Origin: Flavobacterium kingsejongi
Lineage (GTDB): Bacteria; Bacteroidota; Bacteroidia; Flavobacteriales; Flavobacteriaceae
Length of the DNA stretch: 64,000 bases
Direction of reading: 5' to 3'
NCBI RefSeq assembly: GCF_003076475.1
Contig: NZ_CP020919.1
Location: forward strand, 3,472,001-3,536,000
Numbering within the stretch: the first letter of the stretch is position 1; every line of letters starts with the position of its first letter. Made by a program: the position numbers and the translations under genes. The notes under the pieces were generated by a model. The model saw only the letters and a program-made list of their open reading frames with translations. It made no database searches and was not told where the DNA came from. Positions 54,815 through 63,535 of this stretch are shown here, one piece after another.

Positions 54815-57325
54815 ATGCATAAGCTTTCAATAGGAGCCCTGCTCCTGCTTTTCTTATTCCAACAGCCGCTTCAGGCGCAGGAACCGCAGAAAATGAATAC
54901 TACTGAAATTTTCGAACAGGTCCAGAAACTCAATTTTCTGGGATCTGTACTGTATATTGCTGCACATCCCGATGATGAAAATACAAAACTGATATCTTAC
55001 CTCGCCAATAGCGTAAAAGCGCGTACGGCGTACCTTTCCCTTACCCCGGGCGATGGCGGACAAAACCTGATTGGAAATGAAAGGGGCGAAATGCTTGGGG
55101 TACTCCGTACGGAAGAACTGCTCGCAGCACGCAGGATCGATGGAGGGGAACAATTTTTCTCCCGGGCGAATGATTTTGGCTATTCTAAAGTACCCAAAGA
55201 AACCTATCAGATCTGGGATAAAAAAGAAGTCTTATATGATGTGGTATGGGCCATTCGTAAATTCAGGCCCGATGTAATCATCAACCGATTTGATCACAGA
55301 ACCCCAGGTTCCACCCACGGCCATCATACCGCCTCTGCAGAATTAAGTTATGAAGCCTATGATCTTGCCAGTGATCCAAAAGCTTTTCCGGAGCAATTAA
55401 AAAGTGTAACGATATGGCAACCAAGACGGTTGTTTTTTAATACTTCCTGGTGGTTTTTTGGCAGTGAAGAAAAATTCGAAAAAGCAAATAAAGACAAATT
55501 CCTAACCGTAGATGCCGGAGTATATTATCCGCTAAAAGGCAAGAGCAATGGGGAAATTTCTGCTTTAAGCCGAAGCCAGCACCGTTGCCAGGGTTTTGGA
55601 ACTATGGGAAACCGGGGTAGTGAAAAAGAATACTTGGAATTTTTAAAAGGTGATTTCCCGAAAGACAAAACCAATCTTTTTGATGGTATTGATACCTCGT
55701 GGAATCGTGTACAAGGTGGTGCTGAGATTGGAAAAATACTCTCTGGTATCGAAGCCAATTTTAATTTTAAAGATCCTTCCCTTCACATCGACCAACTGCT
55801 CGAAGCATATAAGCTGATCCAAAAACTGGACGATGACTATTGGAAAACGGAGAAAACACTGGAAATAAAAAAAATAATCCTGGCCTGTAGCGGTTTATTC
55901 CTCGAGGCCAATGCGCTGCAGTCATCAGTTAGTACGGGCGAGCAAACCATAATCGCTACCGAAGTCATTAACCGAAGTGAATATCCCGTTCAATTAGCCG
56001 CTATTACAATAGTCCCTACACAGAACACTATCGCCAAAAAACAGGTATTGCTTCCGAATAAAGCAGTATCAGACCGGATTAACATTACAATCCCTGAAGG
56101 CATTCCCAGTTCTAATCCGTATTGGCTGAATGAAACAGGCACAAATGGAATGTATAAAGTAACCAATCCCGAACTGATCGGCCTACCCAAAACACCAGAA
56201 GTACTAAATGCCGAATTTGCATTGGATTTTAAAGGATTCAGCCTTTCTTTTGAAAAGCCGATCCAATATAAATATTCCGATCCTGAAAAAGGAGAACAAT
56301 ACGAACCGTTCATGGTGATTCCTGCTGTAACAGCAAGCATCGTCCATGATGTTACCATTTTTCCAGACAATACACCAAAAGAAATCGCTGTCATTGTAAA
56401 AGCCGGTAAAGCGGGTATCCACGGTACCGTAGCGCTGGAGGTTCCCAAAGGATGGTCGGTATTGCAACAGGACTTACCTTTTGAAATTGACCAAAAAGGA
56501 GCAGAAAAAACGATTCATTTTGTTGTTGTGCCTTCGGAGACAGAGGGCCGTGAAATCATACGCCCTATTGTCACAATCGGAACGACAACCTATTCCAAAA
56601 AACTGGTAGAAATCAAATACGACCATATTCCAAAGCAAACCCTGCTGCTACCATCACAAGCCTATGTTACACGCCTTACCATCCAGAAAACAGGGCAACA
56701 GATCGGATATATCAAAGGTGCGGGAGATGAGGTACCAGAAAGCCTGACCCAGATTGGGTATCGTGTGACTATCATTAATCCGGCAAATATTCTTGAAAAA
56801 GAGTTACAAAAATACGATGCCATCGTCTTAGGTGTACGGGCATTAAATGTAGTGGAAGAACTTAAATTCAAACAGGGTGTTTTATTGGATTATGTAAAAA
56901 AAGGAGGAAACCTGATTGTACAATATACCACAACCGGTAGGAATGGATTTGATATGTCACAGTTTTCGCCCTATCCAATTCATATTTCCAATGACCGTGT
57001 GACGGATGAAAATTCCCAAATTTCGTTTATCGACGCAACGCATCCCGTATTAAACCATCCTAATAAAATAACAGCACAGGATTTTCAGTACTGGGTACAG
57101 GAACAGGGATTGAATTTTGCAGATGAATGGGCCAGCCAATTCCAGCCGATACTATCGATGAAAGATGAAGGAGAGAGTGCAAAAAAGGGTTCTTTACTGA
57201 TCGCAAATTATGGGAAAGGGCATTATATTTACACCGGATTAAGTTTTTTCAGGGAATTGCCAGCCGGAGTTCCGGGAGCCTACCGGTTATTATCCAATCT
57301 GATTGCATTAAAAAACAATAATTAA
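54815..57325 (+). CDS. PIG-L (LmbE-like) deacetylase with C-terminal GATase-like domain
   Basis: 836 residues from ATG 54815. The earlier TTG at 54785 overlaps a TATCTTTG -7-like box (54780-54787) and cannot be the start of that transcript. A signal peptide is present (LSIGALLLLFLFQQPLQAQ). The PIG-L domain (about 45-260) has the zinc motif AAHPDDENTKLI and the distal THGHHTASAELSYEA. The middle (about 370-620) is beta-rich, and the last ~200 residues (YDAIVLGVRALNVVEE, GKGHYIYTGLSFFRELPAGVPGAY) look like a ThuA/class I amidotransferase-like fold. It probably deacetylates amino sugars or glycans outside the cytoplasm. A symporter operon follows. Confidence 0.9.
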   Translation: MHKLSIGALLLLFLFQQPLQAQEPQKMNTTEIFEQVQKLNFLGSVLYIAAHPDDENTKLISYLANSVKARTAYLSLTPGDGGQNLIGNERGEMLGVLRTEELLAARRIDGGEQFFSRANDFGYSKVPKETYQIWDKKEVLYDVVWAIRKFRPDVIINRFDHRTPGSTHGHHTASAELSYEAYDLASDPKAFPEQLKSVTIWQPRRLFFNTSWWFFGSEEKFEKANKDKFLTVDAGVYYPLKGKSNGEISALSRSQHRCQGFGTMGNRGSEKEYLEFLKGDFPKDKTNLFDGIDTSWNRVQGGAEIGKILSGIEANFNFKDPSLHIDQLLEAYKLIQKLDDDYWKTEKTLEIKKIILACSGLFLEANALQSSVSTGEQTIIATEVINRSEYPVQLAAITIVPTQNTIAKKQVLLPNKAVSDRINITIPEGIPSSNPYWLNETGTNGMYKVTNPELIGLPKTPEVLNAEFALDFKGFSLSFEKPIQYKYSDPEKGEQYEPFMVIPAVTASIVHDVTIFPDNTPKEIAVIVKAGKAGIHGTVALEVPKGWSVLQQDLPFEIDQKGAEKTIHFVVVPSETEGREIIRPIVTIGTTTYSKKLVEIKYDHIPKQTLLLPSQAYVTRLTIQKTGQQIGYIKGAGDEVPESLTQIGYRVTIINPANILEKELQKYDAIVLGVRALNVVEELKFKQGVLLDYVKKGGNLIVQYTTTGRNGFDMSQFSPYPIHISNDRVTDENSQISFIDATHPVLNHPNKITAQDFQYWVQEQGLNFADEWASQFQPILSMKDEGESAKKGSLLIANYGKGHYIYTGLSFFRELPAGVPGAYRLLSNLIALKNNN

Positions 57326-57374
57326 TTTATCCCCACGGCCAAATCAGAGCAATGGCTTATAGTATTACACTACG

Positions 57375-57479
57375 ATGAAAAAAAAACAAAGTCACTGGAA
57401 AAGAGTATATACCATGGTCCTTTTGGCCAATACTGCTTATATTCTGATTTTTTATTTCCTAATGCAATTATTTTCTTAG
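57375..57479 (+). CDS. 34-residue membrane protein upstream of the symporter
   Basis: A short frame (ATG 57375, TAG 57477-57479) ending one base before the symporter start. The sequence MKKKQSHWKRVYTMVLLANT begins with a basic segment and continues into one hydrophobic helix (AYILIFYFLMQLFS). Charge distribution, close spacing to the symporter, and the absence of any other gene in the 155-base gap favour a real gene. It may be a small accessory subunit of the symporter, as with other SSS transporters that have tiny partners. I do not recognise a named family. Confidence 0.6.
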   Translation: MKKKQSHWKRVYTMVLLANTAYILIFYFLMQLFS

Positions 57480-57480
57480 T

Positions 57481-59181
57481 ATGCAAACAATTGACTGGAT
57501 CATTTTAATTGTTACCCTCCTCTTCATTGTCATCTATGGAACATTGAAAACGCGGGGAAGCAAAGATGTTAAGGATTATATTTTAGGAAACAATGAAGTG
57601 CCCTGGTGGACGGTCGGGTTATCCGTCATGGCCACACAGGCCAGTGCCATCACCTTCCTTTCTACTCCGGGGCAGGCGTATCATGATGGAATGGGTTTTG
57701 TACAGTTCTATTTTGGACTGCCCTTAGCCATGATTGTCATTTCGATCACTTTTATCCCCATCTATCACCGCTTAAAAGTATATACTGCCTATGAATTCCT
57801 GGAGCAGCGTTTTGACCTCAAAACCCGGTCACTTGCAGCAGTATTATTCCTGATCCAGAGAGGGCTTTCTACCGGGATTACAATCTATGCGCCTGCAATT
57901 ATCCTTTCCTCTATCTTAGGATGGAACCTGACCCTGCTGAATATTATCATTGGAGCGTTGGTGATTATTTATACCGTTAGTGGTGGTACCAATGCTGTAA
58001 ATGTGACGCAAAAACATCAAATGTTCGTTATCATGTCTGGGATGATTATCGCGTTTTTTATTATCATGTCCCAACTACCGAAAGAAGTTACATTTTCCAA
58101 TGCCTTACATGTTGCCGGGGCAAATGATAAAATGAATATCCTTGATTTCTCATTCGATCTCAAAAGCCGTTACACTTTCTGGAGTGGGATAACCGGAGGT
58201 TTTTTTCTGGCACTCTCCTATTTTGGTACCGATCAGTCACAGGTTGGCCGCTATTTATCCGGCAAATCCATTCGTGAAAGCCAGCTTGGACTTGTATTCA
58301 ATGCCTTGCTAAAGGTTCCGATGCAGTTTTTTATACTGCTAACCGGGGTTATGGTCTTTGTTTTTTTCCAATTCCAGTCGGCTCCTATCAATTTTAATCC
58401 CAACAGTAAAGTTATCGTAGATAAGTCGGTATATGCTGGTGAGTATGCAAAACTGGAAGATAAGCTGGAAGAAGTTACTACAGATAAAAAAGAGTTTACA
58501 CTGCAATATGCCAATCAGCTGAATGAAAATTATGATAATGAAACGCTGAAACATAAAATTGTTGCGTTAGGGCTTAAAGAAAAAGACCTTCGCGACCAGG
58601 CCAAAGATATTATCCATAAAGCCGACCCAACTGCGGAAACAAATGATAAGGATTATGTCTTTATCCGTTTCGTATTGGATTACCTTCCAAAGGGGCTGGT
58701 AGGGCTGCTGATCGCCGTAATCCTGTCGGCAGCAATGTCCTCTACCGCATCAGGTTTGAATGCCCTGGCGTCCACTACTGTGATCGATATTTATAAGAGG
58801 AACCTGAAAACTGAAAAATCGGAAGCTCATTTTGTAAAAGCCTCCAAAGGATTCACCCTGTTTTGGGGAATCGTGGCGATCATATTTGCCTGCTATGGAA
58901 CGCTTTTTGAAAATCTGATCCAGTTTGTAAATATCATTGGTTCAGTATTTTACGGTACGATACTCGGAATATTCCTGGTGGCTTTTTACCTGAAATACAT
59001 CAAGGCAAAAGCAATATTTTATGCTGCAATCCTTTGCCAGTTGTCCGTATTTTACATTTTCTGGCTGGACATTGTCAGCTTCTTATGGCTGAATATCATC
59101 GGTGCAGTACTTACGATAGTATTATCATTACTGCTACAGTTCTTTTACAACAGGCAAGAAAAAATAACGATTTTATCCTAA
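57481..59181 (+). CDS. Sodium:solute symporter (SSS family)
   Basis: 566 residues, 13-14 helices. The family segments are WWTVGLSVMATQASAITFLSTPGQAYHDG (first unwound helix region), GTDQSQVGRYLSGKSIRESQ and LIAVILSAAMSSTASGLNALASTTVIDIYKR. A long hydrophilic loop (about 310-390) is inserted between helices 8 and 9, common in flavobacterial members. It should couple Na+ entry to uptake of a sugar, amino sugar or other organic solute. Next to the PIG-L deacetylase, import of its product is a reasonable guess. Confidence 0.92.
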   Translation: MQTIDWIILIVTLLFIVIYGTLKTRGSKDVKDYILGNNEVPWWTVGLSVMATQASAITFLSTPGQAYHDGMGFVQFYFGLPLAMIVISITFIPIYHRLKVYTAYEFLEQRFDLKTRSLAAVLFLIQRGLSTGITIYAPAIILSSILGWNLTLLNIIIGALVIIYTVSGGTNAVNVTQKHQMFVIMSGMIIAFFIIMSQLPKEVTFSNALHVAGANDKMNILDFSFDLKSRYTFWSGITGGFFLALSYFGTDQSQVGRYLSGKSIRESQLGLVFNALLKVPMQFFILLTGVMVFVFFQFQSAPINFNPNSKVIVDKSVYAGEYAKLEDKLEEVTTDKKEFTLQYANQLNENYDNETLKHKIVALGLKEKDLRDQAKDIIHKADPTAETNDKDYVFIRFVLDYLPKGLVGLLIAVILSAAMSSTASGLNALASTTVIDIYKRNLKTEKSEAHFVKASKGFTLFWGIVAIIFACYGTLFENLIQFVNIIGSVFYGTILGIFLVAFYLKYIKAKAIFYAAILCQLSVFYIFWLDIVSFLWLNIIGAVLTIVLSLLLQFFYNRQEKITILS

Positions 59182-59182
59182 A

Positions 59183-59214
59183 AAAAAAGACCCGCTATTA
59201 TGCGGGTCTTTTTG
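59183..59214. terminator. Bidirectional terminator between symporter and DUF2911 genes
   Basis: Perfect 10-base stem AAAGACCCGC (59186-59195) / GCGGGTCTTT (59202-59211) with flanking A and T runs between two converging genes. Confidence 0.85.
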
Positions 59215-59230
59215 TATACAACTCTTATTT

Positions 59231-60076
59231 TTATTTTTTCCACTCGGAAATAGAGTCTTTATTCATTTTGATATAATCAGCATTGTTTGCTTTTTCTGCA
59301 GAGGCTAATGATCGTTTTGCCGCTTCCAGTGCAGATTTCTTATCCCCTAATTTAGCATGGATCAATGATTTTAATCTCAAATACCAATACGCATCATCAT
59401 TTCCTTTTAATTCAATTGCTTTATTTACCCAGGTTAGTGCTTTATTCAGGTCACCATTGGATAAATAATAATAGTTTGCAGCGTTGTAGTACGAATCAGC
59501 GCTTGGGCCTGCTAATGTTTTCGCAATGCTCTCATTAGCGATCTTTTGGGTCGGTACTTCAAATTTTACATCAATCAGGGTTTTGTCCCACATGATTTCC
59601 AAATGACCAGAATCATTATCCAGGTTGTTAATTCCAATAGTTAGGGTTTCAACACGATCCACCAGCATTTTTGGAGCAACACTTGTTTTTAATACGACTT
59701 TACTATCATCCCACTTTTCAGGTGTTCCCCAGTTATCCGTCGTTTTATAGAAAATCACATCCCATTTATCCGCTTTTGGAATCGTATATAAAGCATATTC
59801 CCCATGTGGTAATTTTTTGCCATCAATGGTTACATCATCTCCAAAAGTAATAATGGTATTCTCATTAGCTCCTGTTCTCCATGGTTTACCAAAAGGAACC
59901 AAATCGCCAAATACATTACGGTCTTTTACTCCCGGTCTGGAATATTCAAGCTTAACATCTGTTAATCCTACATATTGTTCTACAATTGCTTTCGGGCTGG
60001 CAGCCGGAGTCCTTACCTGAGAAAATCCTGAAAAAAAGGCAAGCAGGAATGCAGCAGTAATAATTACTTTCTTCAT
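59231..60076 (-). CDS. DUF2911 family secreted protein with C-terminal TPR-like part
   Basis: 281 residues. A signal peptide (VIITAAFLLAFFSGFSQ) precedes the DUF2911 domain (about 25-175): DVKLEYSRPGVKDRNVFG, FGKPWRTGANENTIITFGDDV, HGEYALYTIP. The last ~90 residues form helical repeats of TPR type (YYYLSNGDLNKALTWVNKAIE, ALEAAKRSLASAEKA). Function is unknown; proteins are secreted or periplasmic and common in Bacteroidetes. Confidence 0.9.
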   Translation of the reverse strand: MKKVIITAAFLLAFFSGFSQVRTPAASPKAIVEQYVGLTDVKLEYSRPGVKDRNVFGDLVPFGKPWRTGANENTIITFGDDVTIDGKKLPHGEYALYTIPKADKWDVIFYKTTDNWGTPEKWDDSKVVLKTSVAPKMLVDRVETLTIGINNLDNDSGHLEIMWDKTLIDVKFEVPTQKIANESIAKTLAGPSADSYYNAANYYYLSNGDLNKALTWVNKAIELKGNDDAYWYLRLKSLIHAKLGDKKSALEAAKRSLASAEKANNADYIKMNKDSISEWKK

Positions 60077-60218
60077 ACTGTTATATTGTTATATTTTAAT
60101 TTAATTCTTTGCGAAATTACTAATTTCTGAAAAATAAAATGTTAATAATTCAATAATAAAAAAGAGTTTTTGTTTACCCGTTTCGTACTTTTACCTCAAC
60201 AATAATACTTCTGATGCT

Positions 60219-60680
60219 ATGAAAATTTATACCATGCAAAGCACTCAAAAGTTCCCGATATCAATAGCGGAACTATGGCAATTTTTAACGGATCCAAAAA
60301 ACCTCAAAGTCATTACTCCCGAGGCCATGGGATTTAATACCGTGTCTGGTGATGAACGCGATATGTTTCCGGGGCAGATCATACAATATACCATAACCCC
60401 GCTATTTGGCATCAAAATGACATGGGTCACTGAAATTACCCATGTCATGGATCAAAAGTATTTTGTAGATGAGCAACGTTTTGGTCCTTATGCCTTTTGG
60501 CACCATAAGCATTTTTTAAAAGAAATTCCCGGTGGTGTGGAAATGGAAGATATTGTTCATTATAAAGTGCCTATGGGTATTTTGGGACAGGCAGTACATC
60601 CTTTCCTGGTCAAACCCAAACTACAGGAAATCTTTGATTACCGAACTCAAAAACTTACCGCCCTATTTGGGGAATTTTAA
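60219..60680 (+). CDS. SRPBCC family (START-like) protein
   Basis: 153 residues. It opens QKFPISIAELWQFLTDPKNLKVITPEAMGF, a polyketide cyclase/START-like fold with a hydrophobic pocket, and contains WVTEITHVMDQKYFVDEQRFGPYAFWHHKHFL, a typical CoxG/SRPBCC stretch. The stop is 18 bases before the photolyase start, an arrangement I have seen in other Bacteroidetes; it may bind a chromophore or lipid. The start used is the first ATG (60219); MQSTQKF at 60234 is also possible. Confidence 0.85.
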   Translation: MKIYTMQSTQKFPISIAELWQFLTDPKNLKVITPEAMGFNTVSGDERDMFPGQIIQYTITPLFGIKMTWVTEITHVMDQKYFVDEQRFGPYAFWHHKHFLKEIPGGVEMEDIVHYKVPMGILGQAVHPFLVKPKLQEIFDYRTQKLTALFGEF

Positions 60681-60698
60681 AAACTTCATCTTTCTATT

Positions 60699-61985
60699 AT
60701 GCATTTATTTTGGTTCCGAAGGGATTTACGACTGGAAGATAATACTGGGCTGGCAGCAGCTTTAGCCACGGAAGAGGAAGTGCTTCCCCTATTTATCTTT
60801 GATAAAAACATACTATCTGAATTAGCTCATGATGATGCAAGGGTCACTTTTATCCATCAGTTATTGGAACAGATACAGGAAACACTGGCAAAAAAAGGAA
60901 AATCATTGGCCGTGTTCTATGGGGAGCCCGAAACGATATTCACGCAATTGCTAAAAGATCATCCTGTAAAAGCGGTGTACACCAACCATGATTACGAACC
61001 TTATGCGCTGCAGCGTGATACGGCAATTGCAAATTTCCTACAGCAACATCAGGTCGCTTTCCATACTTTTAAAGATCAGGTCATTTTTGAAAAATCAGAA
61101 ATCACCAAAGAAGACGGTTCACCCTATGTAGTCTATACCCCTTATGCGAAAAAATGGAAACAGGTATTCCGGGAACAAAAAATCCTCTTCACAGATTCGG
61201 CTAAACATCTGGATCGTATCTTCTCCCATAACTATCCTTTTCTAACGTTGAAAGCTATTGGTTTTGAAAAATCCAAAATACAGGTCCCAGCTTATACGCT
61301 CGCTACAGCTATGATCACCGATTATAAGGCAAAACGGGATTTTCCAGCCGCCAATCCCGGTACTTCTTCCCTTAGTACCCACCTGAGATTTGGTGCCGTG
61401 AGTATCCGTCATGTCATTCTGAAAGCCAGTGCAAATGCGCAGGAAACATTTTGGAATGAATTGATATGGCGTGAATTTTTCATGCAAATCCTATGGCATT
61501 ATCCTCATACCGTAACCCAAAACTTCCGCCCAAAATATGATGGCGTACAGTGGCGTAATAATGAGGAAGAATTTAAAAAATGGTGTGAGGGCACTACCGG
61601 TTATCCGCTTGTCGATGCTGGAATGCGGCAACTGAATGCTACCGGGCTGATGCATAATCGCGTTCGAATGGTGACCGCCAGCTTTTTATGCAAACACCTG
61701 CTGATTGACTGGCGTTGGGGTGAAGCTTATTTTGCAGAAAAGCTACTGGATTATGAACAATCCAGCAATATTGGAAACTGGCAATGGGCTGCAGGCTGTG
61801 GCGTAGATGCCGCACCCTATTTCAGGATATTTAATCCTGCAGAGCAAATAAAGAAATTTGATGGTGCTTTTGCCTATACTAAAAAATGGGTGCCTGAATT
61901 TCAGGAACTCGACTACCGCCCTATTGTAGACCACAAAGAAGCACGGGAAAGGTGCCTCAGGATATATAAGCAGGCCGTTGGATAA
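60699..61985 (+). CDS. Cryptochrome/photolyase family protein (likely CPD photolyase)
   Basis: 428 residues. The N-terminal alpha/beta antenna domain opens LFWFRRDLRLEDNTGLA. The FAD-binding half carries PGTSSLSTHLRFGAVSIRHV, FWNELIWREFFMQILWHYP and the conserved NRVRMVTASFLCKHLLIDWRWGEAYF and DYEQSSNIGNWQWAAGCGVDAAPYFRIFNP. These match class I CPD photolyases, which repair pyrimidine dimers with blue light. A conserved Trp chain for FAD reduction appears intact. It is probably co-transcribed with the SRPBCC gene. Confidence 0.92.
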   Translation: MHLFWFRRDLRLEDNTGLAAALATEEEVLPLFIFDKNILSELAHDDARVTFIHQLLEQIQETLAKKGKSLAVFYGEPETIFTQLLKDHPVKAVYTNHDYEPYALQRDTAIANFLQQHQVAFHTFKDQVIFEKSEITKEDGSPYVVYTPYAKKWKQVFREQKILFTDSAKHLDRIFSHNYPFLTLKAIGFEKSKIQVPAYTLATAMITDYKAKRDFPAANPGTSSLSTHLRFGAVSIRHVILKASANAQETFWNELIWREFFMQILWHYPHTVTQNFRPKYDGVQWRNNEEEFKKWCEGTTGYPLVDAGMRQLNATGLMHNRVRMVTASFLCKHLLIDWRWGEAYFAEKLLDYEQSSNIGNWQWAAGCGVDAAPYFRIFNPAEQIKKFDGAFAYTKKWVPEFQELDYRPIVDHKEARERCLRIYKQAVG

Positions 61986-62004
61986 CCACGGCCTGCCTGT
62001 ACTT

Positions 62005-62679
62005 TTATTTTGTATCCTCCGTCGCTTTTAGCTGTTGGATTACGTCATAATTAAGTTCGCTAAAATGACGGATCACTTTATCAGCCAATGCAGTATCCTG
62101 CAATCCGGAATGCTCCCCAATATAGCCAATACAATAAATTCCGGCAGCCTTTGCTGCTTTGATACCATTGGTACTGTCTTCAATTACAATACATTCTGAC
62201 TTCGGGGCTTTAGACAAAGCTGCGGCATATTCAAAAATGGCCGGGTTGGGTTTTGATTCCGGAAAATCCTCTCCACTCACGCGATGCGAAAAATAGGGAG
62301 CCAGCCCAAATCGTTCAAAAACCTTATCAATGATTACCTTCTCCGAAGAAGAGGCTAAAATAAGCTCCACACCATTCTGGAAAAGATCCTGTATCAGGTC
62401 TTTGACTCCCGGTAGTAAATCCAGGTCTTCACTATGATCAAATGCTTCCAGGAAGATATCATTCTTGTAGGTAATCAGGTCATCTACCTCATCCGCCAGT
62501 TCAAACATATTTTTAAGGGTCTGGAAATAATTCTTATTGGACGTTCCGGTAAAAGTGCTGTACACCTCATCGGTAACTTCAATATTCAACGCCTTATGAT
62601 GTTCCTTATTGACGAGATAATGGAGCGGTTCCGTATCGACGATAACCCCATCCATATCAAAAATTACGGTTTTGACCAT
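62005..62679 (-). CDS. HAD family phosphatase, first tandem copy
   Basis: 224 residues. Motif I is VIFDMDGVIVDTEP (Asp8 and Asp10), motif II LILASSSEKV, Lys and motif III in SGEDFPESKPNPAIFEYAA and ECIVIEDSTNGIKAAKAAG. The beta-phosphoglucomutase-like subgroup is suggested by DGVIxDTEPxH. It is a close paralogue of the next gene upstream (62690-63346), which has nearly the same layout. Substrate is a small sugar phosphate or similar, unknown. Confidence 0.9.
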   Translation of the reverse strand: MVKTVIFDMDGVIVDTEPLHYLVNKEHHKALNIEVTDEVYSTFTGTSNKNYFQTLKNMFELADEVDDLITYKNDIFLEAFDHSEDLDLLPGVKDLIQDLFQNGVELILASSSEKVIIDKVFERFGLAPYFSHRVSGEDFPESKPNPAIFEYAAALSKAPKSECIVIEDSTNGIKAAKAAGIYCIGYIGEHSGLQDTALADKVIRHFSELNYDVIQQLKATEDTK

Positions 62680-62689
62680 GGTAATTGTT

Positions 62690-63346
62690 TTAGGTGAGTT
62701 GTTTTACTTTTTGGGCATCCAACTCGTTAAAATGATTGATAATTAAATCGGCATGGGAAATATCCTGAAGCTTGGAATGTTCACTATTATAACCGACACA
62801 ATAAATTCCGGCAGCTTTAGCAGCTGTTACGCCATTTTTACTGTCTTCGATAATAATACATTCCGCAATTGGTGCTTCCGAAAGGCTGGCCGCATGTACA
62901 AATATAGCAGGATTCGGTTTGGATTGCGGAAAATCTTCACCGCTTACAATATGACTGAAATACTGGTGTAAATGAAAACGACGAAATACCCGCTCAATAG
63001 TAACTTTAGAAGCTGAAGAAGCCAAAATCAACTGTATCCCGTTTTGGTGTAAATCTTTGATGAGGTCTTCTACACCTGCAAGCAGGAATAAATCTTCCTT
63101 AAAATCAAAAGCATCATTGAAAATTGCTCTCTTACGCTGCACAAGATCTTCTACTTCTCCGGTAAGGCCAAAACGGTCTTTCAGGCTTTGGAAAACATTC
63201 TTAGTAGAATTACCCGTGAAAGTTGTAAAAAGTTCTTCCGTAACCGGAATCTTCAATTCATCAAAATGCTGGAAATAAGCATAACGGTGTACGGGTTCTG
63301 TATCTACAATTACCCCGTCCATGTCAAAAATTACTGTCTTAATCAT
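62690..63346 (-). CDS. HAD family phosphatase, second tandem copy
   Basis: 218 residues from ATG 63346 (MIKTVIFDMDGVIVDTEPVH); an in-frame ATG at 63370 adds eight polar residues and is less likely. Motifs are as in its neighbour: DMDGVIVDTEP, LASSASKV, VSGEDFPQSKPNPAIF, CIIIEDSKNGVTAAKAAG. The two genes are separated by only 10 bases on the same strand and share stretches such as FTGxSxKNxFQxLK, so they look like a tandem duplication that has diverged. Confidence 0.9.
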   Translation of the reverse strand: MIKTVIFDMDGVIVDTEPVHRYAYFQHFDELKIPVTEELFTTFTGNSTKNVFQSLKDRFGLTGEVEDLVQRKRAIFNDAFDFKEDLFLLAGVEDLIKDLHQNGIQLILASSASKVTIERVFRRFHLHQYFSHIVSGEDFPQSKPNPAIFVHAASLSEAPIAECIIIEDSKNGVTAAKAAGIYCVGYNSEHSKLQDISHADLIINHFNELDAQKVKQLT

Positions 63347-63484
63347 TGTTGTTGTGTTGTTATCCTGCAAAAATAAGAATCTGAAAAGAAATAAGCGGTT
63401 ATTTTAGCGGAAATATAGGCGCAATGATAATCGGTATTGCCGCCTGTTTATCGTTCTAAATCCCATCACTTGGGTATTTTTAAA

Positions 63485-63514
63485 TTGCCAATTAAACCTT
63501 TTGGAATATCTTTA
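63485..63514 (+). promoter_or_regulatory. Bacteroidetes-type promoter for the ECF sigma factor gene
   Basis: TTG (63485-63487) - 19 bases - TATCTTTA (63507-63514), close to TTG-N19-TAnnTTTG with the last base differing. The expected transcript start lies about 15 bases before the TTG start codon of the sigma gene. Confidence 0.6.
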
Positions 63515-63535
63515 GTCTTACTAAGAAACATTTCA

